Below, piece by piece: positions 10,755-22,149 of a DNA stretch of 64,000 bases. This DNA is from Biomphalaria glabrata. Its lineage: Eukaryota; Mollusca; Gastropoda; Planorbidae. The DNA lies in contig NC_074712.1 of NCBI RefSeq assembly GCF_947242115.1, positions 19,778,915 through 19,842,914 on the forward strand, read 5' to 3'. Numbering within the stretch: the first letter of the stretch is position 1; each line of letters opens with the position of its first letter. Both the position numbers and the translations under genes were made by a program. The notes beneath the pieces were generated by a model. It was not told the DNA's origin, ran no database searches, and saw only the letters and a list, made by a program, of their open reading frames with translations.

Positions 10755-13700
10755 ATGGCTGCGATGAATTCTCGATTGCTGGCTAGTCAAGCTCACAAAT
10801 TAATATTGGATGCTAATAGATTATGCCAGCACAACGTAATAAACCCTGTGAGAACAATGGTCAAAAATGAAAGTGGAGCACTTCTTCCAAGACCAACACA
10901 AGTTCGGTTTGGGCTTATCAAAGTAAGATTTACAATCTCTAACTCTAGTGATAGTACTGATTATAACATTATTCAATTTATTCTGATAGGATAGTCACAG
11001 TGACTTGAGTGACACAATTGTGACAATAGACAATAGTGAATAGTGTCTCTAGGACAAACATGAAACTCTATTACTATTACTATTAGTATTACTATTATTA
11101 GTATTAATATTAATAATAATACTAATAATGGTATTTATCACTATAACTTTAGTATAACTATAAGTTAATACTATAACTAAACTAAAGGTAATTTCCGCTT
11201 TTTAGCTGGCGTATTTACATCTCTAGACAGCAGCTGGCATCCACTGGCCAGATTTTTGCGATGTCTCAGCGCTGAATCATTGCTAAAAAAAATTATTTCC
11301 AGGGGGAGATAACCTAGTTGATTTTAATATCGCCAGCTGAAACCATACTCGAAGAGAGAGAAAATAAAAACATATATAAATAATATAATTAAATCGCTGT
11401 AGAGCAGACTCACAGACCTATATAAATATCGCCAACTTATAGCGGATTGCAAGAGAGAGAAAATAAAACAAATAGAAATAATAGGAATATTTACTATTGC
11501 AGTAGAAGTAGTACTTTAAAAAAAGGAATGGGGGGGGGGGGGTAAAATATTATTATTTAAAATTGGAATGACATTAATAAAGCGTAAATTTAGGTACCTA
11601 TTTTTTTTTCCATAGAAATTGAATTAAAATAGATTTAGGGGTATTGCCCTATGTATGATGGGATTATTGTATAGATCTATGAAGTTATATTTTAAATGAT
11701 TTGATGAAGATTTAAGGTGCTGACAGCTTGTAACATTTTTCAATAAAGCTGAAATGAATGTTGAATTTAAATAGATCTAAGCCTAAATCTAGTGGACTAG
11801 TCTAGTGTAATGTTGTGTGTTATGAGACTTGTTGCATTGTATCTAGAATGTGCTTGAGGATACATGCAATAAACAACTGAAGTCCTTATAGAAAAGAATT
11901 TCATATATAAATATTTATTCATTTAATAGAAATATCCCAGGTAAAATGACTGTCTTCTCTAATCTAGCCTCAAGAGTCAAGGAATGTGGCTAGGTAACCA
12001 AGGTCACTGAAACTGACTGACTGGCTCAAGAAATGGTTGAAACTTTGGGAGGGGTCAGGGGTGGGGTTAAACAGCAGGAGTGGGCTGGGAGGGTGGTCAG
12101 GGCTGTGAGGTGAAAATGTGGGAGCGACAGGGAGGGGTCAGGGGAGGGGTGAAACTGCAGCATGGGGCTGGGAGGGGAGGGGTGGGTGTGTATAGCTGGA
12201 TCCTTTGATCGGGAAAAACAGATTGACCAGAGAATGATGAAGTCCAGGTCTTACTGTAATAGGGCATGTCGAAGGTGCTGGAAGGTGCGAATAGGGCCAG
12301 ATGCATTGCGAAATCCTGTCACTGTAGGCCAATGAAAGTAACTATCAGTGCTTGCTTACAGGGAACTTCTACTGTCAAAAACAGTCTTTAGATCTCTATC
12401 GGCATTTTCTCTTGTGACCAATCCATCTCCACTTCCTCTCTAAGATCTACACCTCTATATTTTTCTGCCCACTCATCTCCCACAGTTTGGTGTTTTCTAC
12501 TTTGTCGTACCAGTGTATTTTTAGGATATTTCTCAGGCATCTGTTGATGAAGGTCTGTACTATTTTTGTTGTCGCTTCAGTTGTTCTCCATGTTTCCGAA
12601 CCATTCAATAGGACAGCCTTGACAATAGAGTTAAAGATTCTTAGTTTAGTCTTGTTTGAGATGTGAGGAGATTTACCGTCAGGTTGGTTTTAGCTGTGTA
12701 AATCAGTAAATATCTGACGCGCTAATTTATCATTCTGTTCTGCCTTCCCTTCCACAAGCACATCTTAAAGGTTAAGGTAGTTGGGGATAAGGCGATTATA
12801 TTTATCGTCATCACAACCGATCCGACTCTGTATCAATCATCAGAATCTTTTGCTTTATCGTTTAAAAGGGGTGGGGGCTGAAATGGTAAAATTCAATACT
12901 CTACCCTCTGTGACAAGTCAAAAACTCGCTGTCAGAGTCACTCTAAATTATCACAGCATTAATTATTATTTTTCATTATTTATTTATTTTATTTTAATTA
13001 TTTCCCCATCCTACCCCTGAATTCTCCACCCGCACCACCTTTTCTCCTCCAGGCTAGACTTAGTTGACCACCTTGGAGAAAACTAGGCCAGTCCTTTCAT
13101 TTATCTGCCCTTGATCGGGGAAAGATAATCACACTATCTCTTTTGTCTTATCCGCCGGATGTCTGACTGACGGTCGCGGTTGACACCACCTTGGTTTGAA
13201 TGCAAGCTAATCCTTCTCCCCCCCTTCTCTCACGTCTCTCTTTGATCTAAGGGATTACCCTGGTTAACACACCGCGTGATATTCCAAGGTGCGGCTCCCA
13301 CCTCGAGTCAAATCCACCCACGTGTAAGATAAATCTTAGCCTTGGACATTTCCTGTGTCCGCCCACATTCTCCAGGCCTGTATATAAGTAGATTCAAATC
13401 AAGCCAGACCCTTTCACTCCTCTATCGCTGTCGATCGAGTCTGGACTATATCATTTATTCTCCCTCCTAGAGGAATACCTGGTGGTAAGCCGAACTTAAT
13501 CACAAGTTCCATCTTAACTACTTTTGTGCTATTTCCATTGGATATTATCATGTGTATTTTGCTTAGTTCATTTGTATTTAATTAGTGCATTGTGTATTTC
13601 TCACTGGCGTAAGTAGAAAACATAAACATGTGCTATGTTTGTATTTTAGTATTGCATTAATCTATTAATGCTAGGTTGCTCAATTGATCGTTGATGCAAC

Positions 13701-16700
13701 CATGTATATATTTGTACATCTTATGTTATTCCTTTATCTCGGCTGACAACCGTGATAATTTTACTAGCGCACTGATACTGCGTTTAGAGAAGATATATGA
13801 ATTATCTCCGCTTTACTCATTTTACTCTTATAAGAGTTACCCCGCTTGAACGGACACACTCTACATTCAAGCACGCTCCATTGTTCTCGACCCACGGTCA
13901 TATGTAAACAAATCGTCTGGGTCGCTGACCACCGCCCTTCTCCCCCCCCCCCTTCTTTCTCTATCCACCTGTGTTGTTTATTTGAGACTATTATTTCCCC
14001 TTTTATGTACATTTCTATATTGCTACTATCTGCCATCTATTTTCCAAATCCCATTTGTCATCATCTCCCCTTTATGCTCTAAAGCAATTTTACCAATCTG
14101 ACGAATGCACCTCAGTCGAGGGCATCGATAAGATGTATGAGAGACATGTCCTAACTTGTCTTTATTTATCCGCAGCCTCCCTCAGGTGTCTGCCTATTTG
14201 CCTACTGGCCTATCTATGTGCTTAGTGCTAATCAGCGCTGCACTTGCCTAGTTGCTATCAAGAATCACCTATTGCCTAGTTACTGGATCAACGATCCATT
14301 TACCTGCAGTTGTGCTTAGTGCTATTCAGCGCTGCATTTGCCTACTGAGATCTACCCAACTCTACTACTTGGCGCTATCGGCATTGCCCGCCTATTCGAC
14401 AGCCCACCTGTCAAGCTATTAGGCGCGACGTCCCTATAGAGTCAGATCTGTGCGAGACGTCATAGCTACGCCAACCCTCTGCAACTCACTGGACATATCC
14501 TGTTACTCACACTGCCCACGGCAGATCAGCTCTGCCCGCAGTAACCTTGTGCCCACGGTATCCGGCCACCCGCCATACTGTGCCCACTACAGATACTAGA
14601 ACTTGGGACTGAGACTCCACAAGAGCTATATCGCCGGCGTCCCTCTATCCGCTAGAGCGCCACCCCCAGCTGCAGAACCTCAAGCCAGGACACAGCCAGC
14701 TGCGACATCAACAGGAATACCAGCTAAGTCAGAGGACAAAGTGACATACTCTCTTATTATGTGCAAGAGTGATGATTAAACATAGAATATACTAGAGATA
14801 GATGCAAACCCTCCCTCTTTTTATTATTATATGTATATTCATGTAAATAAATATCCTTTATTTTAACTTTTGTATCTATCTTTCATTGCTTTGTCTCGTT
14901 GCGTGTCTGCTCCCGATTCATATGCTGATAAGTGGGGGTGTGATAGCATTAAAAATAATCATCCCCTAGACATAAAACGTGCCAAACACACGTCACATTT
15001 CCCCACCTGTCACACCCTCAAACTTGACTTTGCATTTACTACTGACTTATGAGCGGCTGAATTTTACATTAGAGAGAGGTAGCGACATAATATATATTTA
15101 AAAAATAATAATATTAACAATTAATCTAAAGGGTTGGTGGTGGATGTGAAGCATTAAGCGGGAAATCATCTCTACCTCCCCTCCACAGAATCCTTTGATG
15201 TGCAGGCCTAAATTATATAATGTGATTTTCCCCCGCATTCTTGTGATTGTACTTTTTTTTCCGTTTGTCAGCTTTTCTTTTGATTCATGAACATTCTGTT
15301 GAAAATTAGTTATTGTTGGTATTTTCGGAATAAAACATGCGCTAAAAAAATCAATTATCTTCTAAAATTAAGTCTCTATTGAAGAGTGCCTAATTTTCTG
15401 CCTTGTCAAAAAGTGTCCGATTTCCCGGTCCCGGGTGCTTAAATTACTGGGAGCTTAAATATTTCCAGACACCAGTCGATTGTGAGTCAGAAAGAATAAA
15501 ATCATATGTTAATAGCAGAGCTGAGTTTGTCACCCAGTCCATCTACTGTACATACACACACACACCGTTTTCCATTCATTGGACCAAGGCAGACTCAGCC
15601 TCGGGTCACAGAGGTCGTTTAGCTTCCCTCCCCTTATCACTGTTAAAGCAAAGAGGGACACCCATGAGCCGCTAGCCGAAAACGCCATCGTCTGGATGTT
15701 ACGTCATCCTGGATGTCTTGCTAACTTCTGTTTCCCCCCCCCCCCCCCCCGTAAGACTTAGTTTTCTTTCGCCACTTTCTCTTCCCTCCCCTCTTCTTGA
15801 CATTCTTTCATTTTCCATATATGACTCCCCTCCCCTCTTGTGAATGGTAATTGGTGTGCGTGTGTGGCGTATTGTATGAGTGTGACTTATATAACACACC
15901 TGTGGTGTATTGCTCCAGTGGTCAAAAATGGGACGCCTAGTAAATGAGGTATGTCTTTGATGGTTGTGAGATATGAACAATATGGGTATTTGGACGTGTG
16001 CGCTGTTTTCTTGTTGAACTTACAGACCGCCGAGCAGCAACTTTAGAACAGAATTAGAATACGACTAATTTCGTATTTATCACCAACTATCAGGATCCAC
16101 TTGTCCAGATACTACGTTGTTGTAATTATCTTTGACTCAACTCTTTTGACACACAAAATAATCAGCTCTGCAAAGGTTTATAGTGCTTTGTTAACAGCAC
16201 TTAATAAATTAAATTATTATTTTATAGTTATTTGCAGGAGCTTGCATACCTAGATAAACCTAACTCTATCCTAACCCTAACCTTAACGGTACCTAAACAG
16301 TTAATATGAACAGTAGGCCTATATCTAGAGGAAAAATGTCGATTTTGCACATTAACGTAACCGGTAGCTAATCAATTAATGAGCAGATTAGCTAGCTCCT
16401 CCTTCGTAGCTGAAGATGAGATTATTTCCCATTTTCTATGAATTTGAAGATGGCTTTGAAGTCCATTTTTTCTTTTAAAAAGCGACCACATAGATGGCAT
16501 GGGTTGCTGCAGATATGCCTGCTTCTTATCTCACCTTCCTTTTTTTAAATCTTAGATCTACGTTCTTTGTTGATTACCAAGCTCCTTGCGTCATATCATG
16601 AAACACGACACTCACGGCCTCAGGCAATAAGAAAGAATCCAGAGATATAGCGTTTCCCTCACACTCCTTGAGAGAACTCTTAAAAGTGTCTTTGTAACGT

Positions 16701-17172
16701 TTGTGTTGACCCTCCCACGCAATTGTTGCTGTGGCATGGGTACTGTTTATCTGTAACAACTCAAGGAGTTCAACGTCTGTTATGTGGTCAAGCCAATAAA
16801 CCAAATGGATTATTCTCTAATGCAACTCTAATGTTTGCTTATGCGCCAACTATGTCCAACCCAAACCAAAGACTAGCTAAGTAATGTGCACATTGACGGA
16901 TTTTAAGCTTTAGCGGTACTGTATCAGTGTGCACTTGTCTCCTCTACCGCCTTAAAATCGTTTTCAAAACTAAAATGTACTAAAATGCTAGTACTGGTTA
17001 ATCTACCTTAGTTTAGTCACCTGTCTGGAATGAGATGAGAAAAGAGGGGGGGGGGGGGTGGAATTAATATGCCTCATTAATTGTTTTGCCATTAATAAGA
17101 TACCTGGTAAGCTAAGTATTTTTTAACTCTCAATAATTTCATATAAAACACACGCGCAAGCGCGCACGCACG

Positions 17173-17206
<34 letters not shown>

Positions 17207-20087
17207 AGAAAAAAACAACAACATTAGAACAGATTTTTAATATTTTAATAAAATTTGTCACATTCAATAGACCACAAAAAAACATGAATCCTTAACAAAC
17301 TCAATCTACACCAACACACACAAAAATAAAATATAATAGTATATTGAGAAATACAGGGTTCGTAGCCACCTTGAAAACCTGGAAAACACCTTGAATTTCA
17401 TATTAAATTCTAGGCCTTGTAAAAGCCTTGAATTTCGTAAAAAACGGTGAAAAAACCTTGAATTTTAAAACTGGACCTTGAGTTCTTTCCCTCCCGATAC
17501 CTAGTGTTTATTTTTTTTTTTTTTTTCGGTTACATTGAGCTGACCAGTGACGACGCGTCTACACCGCCTTTCACCCACTTGTGAAGGGCGACCTCGTGAT
17601 TGAAAACGACCTTGGCTCAAGCAAGCATTTCACTTAGCACTATTTTCCTTTCACTGTTACTACTGAAGACGCGCTAGATCTAGTCTGTAGTGACTATTGT
17701 CTATAACTAGAGCAATTAGCAGCCTAATGTGAAGGCTACACCCCTCCGGGCCCTCCCTCGCCGAAAATCTTTTTCTTGTAACAGTAAGAGTGACTTCGCG
17801 TGGAAAGTCCGTATATCATCTAATCTTTGTGTCTTTCTGAGTATTTTATTAGATTTTGTATTTGGAGATTATGATTCAGTGTTTAAGTATAATTGCTACC
17901 GGTACTTTAATTTTGAGTCTTCTCACGATACATCCTTCTCATCTAGCTAGAAATAGTATCTAGATTTAGATCTAAGTTAGATCTAGTGAAGATAATTCGC
18001 GCTTAACCTGAAAACTCCGTGAATTTTAGTTAATTTAAGGATCTAGATCCAGGTACATCTAATGTCTAGATTGCTCTAGAAATACGCTAGATTCTAGATT
18101 TACGCTAAATCACTAGAATCTAGTGAAGATAATTCTCTCACAGCCGTTAAAAGTCCGCGAAGTTTAGTGACATTGAGTTAGAATCTATAGAGTCTAAATC
18201 TACGATAGATGGCGGTATGGTAGGCTATTGACTATTCATTCACTCTAAATACTTAGTCTTAGTATTATTTATTTTATTACTCTCTACATTCTCTATATAG
18301 TATATTCTATAATGAGTCTATATTCTATATTAGTATATTGACTAAACTTTACTCTAAACTAAACAATTTTTAAACTAGATCTAGCTCAGGTCAGTAGCTG
18401 GCTTCTACTTCTACTCTACTTCTACTTACTACTAGTTACTACGAATAGTCGCCTTTTTTTAGAATTTAGTCATTAGTAAGTTAGACTTAGACTGGACGGC
18501 TTAGTGCCTTAGTCAGTTAGTTTATTTACAAAAGAAAAGTCAAATAAATGTGTAAATAAATGACCATCAACTCACAGGCCTTCTCAATACAAAATAAACT
18601 AAAGATACACATAAAAAAATAGTATGGTACACCGCTCTAGTCATATGTTACAACTATGTAAATAAATAGCCATCAACTCACTGGCCTTCTCAATACAAAA
18701 TAAACAAAAGATACACTCAAAAATTGTATGGCACACCCAGGGCCGGTCCTAACACTTGCGGGATACTATGCGAAACTGATTGCTCGGGGCCTAGTCCGGG
18801 TGGGAATAAAGATAATAAGTGAAAATTAAGATTTTGTATGAGAAAAAAAATTCGACTTTGCATTTTATTCATACTTTACTAAGTACGAAATTGCGATATA
18901 AAAGTAAATAAGTAAATAATATTTTGCAATTTAATAATTAACATAGAATTAGCGCGGGGCCTATGAAAGCGCGGGGCCGGTTGCAGTGGCCTAAAACCGG
19001 CCCTGGGCACACCGCCCTAGTCATATAATATATACACTATCGTCACATTCTGGAAATCACACATCAGTGTAGAAAAGTTAAGGTCACAGGCCTCAGGTCA
19101 ACACATGACCACTTTTGGCCACTCTGGGGTTGCAGACATTGCAGACTTCAGGCTTACACAGCCAACTGAAGGTCACAGGCCTCAGGTCGAAACACAACCA
19201 CTTTTGGCCACTCTGGGGTTACAGGCTTCAGGCTGACACAGCCACTTTTAGCCCAAAAAACAAAAGGGTCATGATGAACTATGAGCTTCAGGGAAACCTA
19301 TGAGCCTACAAGCTTCATAGAATCCCACCTATAGACTCCGTTCGGTAAAGTCCATCTGATGATTCAATACAGGTTGAATCCCTCAGAGACAAGGCTACAA
19401 AAATATGTCCCCTTTGGGAGTACCCCAGGATGCAGAACATCAGGGTAAAATATACTGCCTGGAAATCATTTGAGGCTATATCTACTAATTAATACATTAT
19501 ATAAAACTGAATAATGACTAAAGATATACTTAGCCCAAAGATCTCCAGAGCAGGGCACACTTCTCCCGAGTACCCCAAGACACATGACCACGAACAGAAA
19601 AAATACAGTTTACAACACAGGTCCAGTGGTCAAGCTGGTAACTCAGGAGCAAGTGACAACTAAACACAACTAGACAAAAAAAGTGTATAGTGTGCAGCAG
19701 GAACTGCAGTATAGATTTAATAAGAGTGAAAAGTGTAATAAAATATGTCAGTTGCTAAAAAATGAGCTGTTCTTCTATATAAATAAATCATTTGTGTCAT
19801 TAAACCTGAGTATCAGGTCTATGGTACGAACAATAGTTCAGAAGATAAAGAACATTTACAAATAATATAGTACTTAACACCAAGTTTAGTTTGAAAGAAA
19901 CATTGCCAAATATTTTTTACTTTAACAATTTGAAACAAAATTAAAATGCATTTTTCAATTTTTTTGTTCTTTCCAGGTAGCTTTAACTATAACACCATTT
20001 TTACTTGGAGGAGCAACATTAAGTCGTGAATTTGCAGCCTGGCTAGAAGAGCATGAACTGTTTGTACCAGATGATGATGATGATTAG
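10755..20087 (+). CDS. SMDT1: EMRE, essential mitochondrial calcium uniporter regulator
   Basis: EMRE is a single-pass inner-membrane protein that couples the MCU pore to its MICU gatekeepers. Coding exons are 10755-10922 and 19977-20087, joined in phase 0 (ATCAAA|gtaaga ... ttccag|GTAGCT), giving 92 residues; the human protein has 107. Residues 1-35 look like a mitochondrial targeting region. GALLPRPTQVRFGLIK matches the conserved matrix-side basic segment. VALTITPFLLGGATLS is the membrane helix with the GxxxS motif. REFAAWLEEHELFVPDDDDD is the family's signature acidic tail, needed for MICU1 binding. An acceptor-like ttacag ends at 10739, so an upstream 5' UTR exon is possible. A donor (gtaagt, 20096) eight bases after the stop and an acceptor at 21781 place an intron in the 3' UTR. 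The coding intron is 9 kb and full of transposons. The identification is strong. Confidence 0.93.
10930..12030. other. EMRE intron, AT-rich part with a local duplication
   Basis: No gene is seen. Two adjacent copies of an AT-CGCCA..GAAGAGAGAGAAAATAAAA-like segment (about 11325-11375 and 11425-11475) form an imperfect tandem duplication of about 105 bp. A G run lies at 11530-11541. Confidence 0.4.
12040..12190 (+). repeat. G-rich stretch with quadruplex-forming motifs
   Basis: GGGAGGGGTCAGGGGTGGGG at about 12048, then GGGAGGGGTCAGGGGAGGGG-like sequence near 12130 and GGGAGGGGAGGGGTGGG at about 12171. Each has four G-runs of three or more with loops of 1-3 bases. The plus strand is the coding strand of EMRE, so the motif would also be in the pre-mRNA. 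Confidence 0.55.
12380..12690 (-). pseudogene. LINE reverse transcriptase fragment
   Basis: The minus strand reads VKAVLLNGSETWRTTEATTK, then IVQTFINRCLRNILKIHWYD and NTKLWE. This is the LYGSETW..F..RCLRRIL.I.W.D thumb segment of RTE/CR1-type LINEs. It lies within the EMRE intron in antisense orientation. Confidence 0.65.
12909..15014. mobile_element. Solo LTR, second member of the 2-kb family
   Basis: It starts TGTGACAAGTC and ends CACCTGTCACA, and is flanked by the 5-bp duplication ccctc (12904-12908, 15015-15019). It shares scattered segments with the solo LTR at 6989-8984, including a pyrimidine-rich block near 13940, a TAAATAAATATCC-type region and the CCCCTAGACA-like end. No internal region remains. 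The two LTRs are clearly diverged, so the insertions are not recent twins. Confidence 0.65.
15020..16480. other. EMRE intron, no element identified
   Basis: Mixed sequence with a long C run at 15733-15750. I see no coding exon, RNA gene or recognisable transposon. Confidence 0.3.
16500..16860 (-). pseudogene. LINE ORF2 C-terminal fragment
   Basis: A minus-strand frame at 16574-16804 reads WLDHITDVELLELLQINST, then WEGQHKRYKDTFKSSLKECE. This matches the GHI.R......GKR..G.QKKRYKDTLK.SLK segment near the C-terminus of LINE ORF2 proteins. It is a remnant, antisense to EMRE. Confidence 0.55.
17150..17206. repeat. CA/TA microsatellite
   Basis: Compound simple repeat: CGCACGCACACACA, then a run of TA. 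Confidence 0.8.
17347..17500 (+). mobile_element. hAT-like terminal fragment (CAGGGTTCGTA end)
   Basis: Starts CAGGGTTCGTAGCCACCTTG and repeats CCTTGAAA/CCTTGAATTT several times, a known style of hAT subterminal region. No opposite end was found, so it is a truncated piece. Confidence 0.4.
17930..18430. repeat. CTAGATCT-rich island in the EMRE intron
   Basis: Many TCTAGAT, AGATCTAG and CTAGATTTAG words with no fixed period. Two similar segments (GAAGATAATTC..C..CC near 17988 and 18125) suggest a local duplication of about 135 bp. Confidence 0.45.
18538..19040. repeat. Tandem duplication of about 117 bp, second copy interrupted by a MITE
   Basis: TGTAAATAAATGACCATCAA to GTATGGTACACCGCTCTAGT (18548-18645) is repeated from 18656 with CATCAACTCACTGGCCTTCT and GTATGGCACACC. 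The second copy is cut at GGCACACC by the element 18738-19005 and resumes with CGCCCTAGTCATA. Confidence 0.7.
18738..19005. mobile_element. 268-bp hAT-type MITE
   Basis: The left end CAGGGCCGGTCCTAA and right end TAAAACCGGCCCTG are inverted, flanked by the exact 8-bp duplication ggcacacc (18730-18737, 19006-19013). There is no coding capacity. Related longer copies sit at 41415-42086 and 40412-41057. The uninterrupted site is visible in the neighbouring tandem copy (GGTACACCGC at about 18629). Confidence 0.8.
19075..19260. repeat. Imperfect tandem repeat, about 90 bp unit
   Basis: AAGGTCACAGGCCTCAGGTC, then CCACTTTTGGCCACTCTGGG, occur twice in a row, with a CAGGCT.ACACAGCCA segment after each. 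The function is unknown. Confidence 0.55.
19380..19960. other. EMRE intron end, no element identified
   Basis: AT-rich sequence up to the polypyrimidine tract of the exon 2 acceptor (ttctttccag, ending at 19976). Nothing else is recognisable. Confidence 0.3.
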
Positions 20088-20569
20088 ATTAGAATGTAAG
20101 TGATTTTATTTTGAAATGATTTTAAAAATGTTTCAGCCACTGTTTTTTTTTTTTTAACAATTCCTATAAGCTTGCAAACTCTTCATGGGTGGAGCTTAAC
20201 ATATTTCAAAAACAGCTTTAACGATTCTCCTACAAATTTGACAGTATATATCTTTGGGAAAACAATTACTAGCTAATTAGCCACACTGAAATCTCTGGTT
20301 GACTGTTATAAATTTTCCAAATATAATCATTTTAAAATTAAATATGGCCTACATCTTTTTATTTTAAACACATGAGTAAGGATCCCTGCATATATTCAAT
20401 AAAAGAGTTAAATAAATAAATAAATATTTTGTTTATTGCCTTGTTTTGCTACTTACAGGAAAGAGATATTGTGATTTCTAAACACTAACTTATATTCTTT
20501 GAAAATTAGATGAAAATTCATGGGAAACCACTCAGGAATCACAATTTTTTAAAGCTTTTCACATTTTAA

Positions 20570-20642
20570 CTCTTTCTCTCCGTAATTATTTACCACATTC
20601 TGGTGGAATCAACGTTGGTATCGTTTGTTAGGATGAAAAGAG
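20570..20642. mobile_element. 73-bp TTAA-flanked micro-MITE
   Basis: TTAA precedes CTCTTTCTCTCC and TTAA follows GGATGAAAAGAG, so a very short element with inverted ends sits between duplicated TTAA targets, as in piggyBac or Kolobok derivatives. It lies in the EMRE 3' UTR intron. Confidence 0.5.
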
Positions 20643-21781
20643 TTAAAAGTTTTCAGTAGACAAAGTCACCCCATAGGGCTAAGTAACACCCGTTTAAAAT
20701 AATTAATAATCTTGAACTCAACATTACAACTCGATGCCATGATTTAGAGTTATGGATGATTTTTAAAATTATTTTCCACCATTGTTTTTCAAATTATTTT
20801 TTACAGTAAGCTCTCTAGTGAGATTTTAATTTCATTGGCTATTGCAGACCAAGTGCTAAGCTGTTGTTTTCAGCCGTTATGGGATTGAATAGGTAGCAGC
20901 CATATTTGGCACTGTGTTATTGTATGGGGATGATGATAACATTTCTGTTGGGTGGTTGATGGAGCTGTTGTACAATCTGTTGACTTGAGATGTTATCTGC
21001 AAGTTCTTAAATACCAATCACCAACAGTATAAACAATATAGAATAAGATAATTCAGCCTTTTAAATAAACAACACTTTATTAAAGAAATAAGGGCACAGT
21101 TGCGTCACTATGGAAATACCCAATTAAACCCAACTTCTATGGGTTTTACTATTGAGTCATTACACTTCTGAGGAAAATCAAGTTATATATGTTGATGGCT
21201 CTTGTCATAATCTTGTGCAGTTTTTATCCTATCACTTAACCTTAGTTTCAGGTGTTTTGCCTGGCATTTATAGGTAATGTCTTCTTTATGTCCTGAACAT
21301 TTTATGTACCTCTAAATTAAGGTAGTAAAATCTGAATGTCAAAAATACATACATGCTTAAAGCAATAACATATTTTGAAATTAAACCACAGATATATGTT
21401 CATGTAAGTTCAAAAACGTCGAGTAGAGTTGTGAATTTTTAAAACTCTTCACCTATTTATTGCTTAAGTTTAAAAAAGGCAATCAAAACCTGCTTTCAAT
21501 GTGCGGTATCTATATACTGGTATGTGATATTTCTAAAGGAATTCATAATTTTTTAAAATAATAGTTTTTATATTTGTATATATTTAAAATTGATTATGAT
21601 ATGTAAGAAATGTTTGACTAGCAATAAGGTAGTAGGTTTGAGATGTGTTATATTAAATCACAAATCAGTAAATTGGTTTAGGAATGAGTGAATAACATTA
21701 TTTGAATTCCTCCCCCCCCCCCCCCTCCAAAAGAAACTTTTCTTATCATTGACATTAATTGATTTTTTTTTCTCTCTACAG

Positions 21782-22030
21782 AATGATTGAAACACAAGAT
21801 GTAAATTTATCCTTATTTGTGATTTTTTTTCCCTATATACCTGTTTTTAAATTAAAATTTTTTAAAACAAGTTTTTTACTTCACTATCGGTTATAATATT
21901 TACACACATTCTTGTAGGTGTTATTTGTAAACAGACTTCTGAGTACTTTCGCCCTTTTATATTTCAGGATCTGTTTATTGTAGATATTTTTAATAATGGT
22001 TTTCAAAATAAACATTCATCTAAATGCATT
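21782..22030 (+). other. SMDT1: EMRE 3' UTR exon and poly(A) signal
   Basis: A tctctctacag acceptor ends at 21781, pairing with the gtaagt donor at 20096. AATAAA at 22007-22012 would end the transcript near 22030. An alternative AATAAA at 20398-20403 would serve unspliced 3' ends. Confidence 0.55.
22007..22012 (+). terminator. EMRE polyadenylation signal
   Basis: Canonical AATAAA about 225 bases into the proposed 3' UTR exon, followed by T/G-rich sequence (ttttctgttgttg). Confidence 0.55.
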
Positions 22031-22149
22031 TTCTGTTGTTGTTTTTTAACCAACAAAACAAAAAAAACATAAACAATTTTCAAAAAACTTAAAAAGACAT
22101 TACAACTTAGTTGTTGAAATAATAATAAGTCATGTCCTCAAGTCTGAAT

